Positions 5,768 through 5,780 of a DNA stretch of 5,780 nt are shown here, piece by piece (position 1 is the first letter of the stretch; every line of letters begins with the position of its first letter). The DNA comes from Candidatus Saccharimonadota bacterium (GTDB lineage: Bacteria > Patescibacteriota > Saccharimonadia > Saccharimonadales > Saccharimonadaceae). The position numbers and the translations under genes are program-made. A model generated the notes under the pieces. The model ran no database searches, was not told where the DNA came from, and saw only the letters and a list, made by a program, of their open reading frames with translations. The stretch is taken from contig DAIDJW010000035.1 in NCBI GenBank assembly GCA_027451185.1, positions 1 to 5,780 of the forward strand, given 5' to 3'.

Positions 5768-5780
5768 AAAGGTTCCTTAT

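Noticed and set aside
1..5780. CRISPR array, insertion sequence or prophage genes
   Set aside because: No regularly spaced repeats, transposase, terminal inverted repeats or phage-like proteins are visible.

Overview
The window looks like chromosome from a small-genome bacterium of the Candidate Phyla Radiation, most likely Saccharibacteria (TM7). This rests on the style of the proteins, the archaeal-looking set of glucan enzymes, tightly overlapping genes and a short Cys-free L33. It is an inference and no search was run. TGA is used as a stop codon (first glucan gene and rpmG) and the only Trp tRNA seen reads UGG, so there is no sign of the UGA-glycine code of Gracilibacteria and Absconditabacteria.

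Layout. On the minus strand at the left is tRNA-Trp(CCA), with its own extended -10 promoter. About 320 bases of non-coding DNA follow, holding the divergent control region: a TATAAT promoter, a CRP-like palindrome, a motif CGTGAAAA in three copies, and an inverted repeat over the predicted transcription start. Four plus-strand genes then run without gaps (overlaps of 4, 8 and 1 nt): a glycogen-synthase-like glycosyltransferase, a GH57 alpha-amylase-type enzyme, a GH15 glucoamylase-type enzyme and an unrecognised 233-residue protein. A strong bidirectional hairpin terminator closes the operon and also ends rpmG (ribosomal protein L33), which reads in from the right on the minus strand.

How the genes may work together. 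None of the glucan proteins shows a signal peptide, so they probably act in the cytoplasm on an internal alpha-glucan. The transferase would extend chains, the GH57 enzyme would cut or rearrange them, and the GH15 enzyme would release glucose. The fourth protein is translationally tied to them and is the main unknown. No glycogen phosphorylase, ADP-glucose pyrophosphorylase or classical branching enzyme is in the window.

The flanks matter: rpmG and tRNA-Trp, on the same strand, are pieces of the common bacterial rpmG / tRNA-Trp / secE / nusG neighbourhood. The glucan operon sits between them in the opposite orientation, with a terminator on one side and separate promoters on the other, and looks like a self-contained insertion into a housekeeping cluster.
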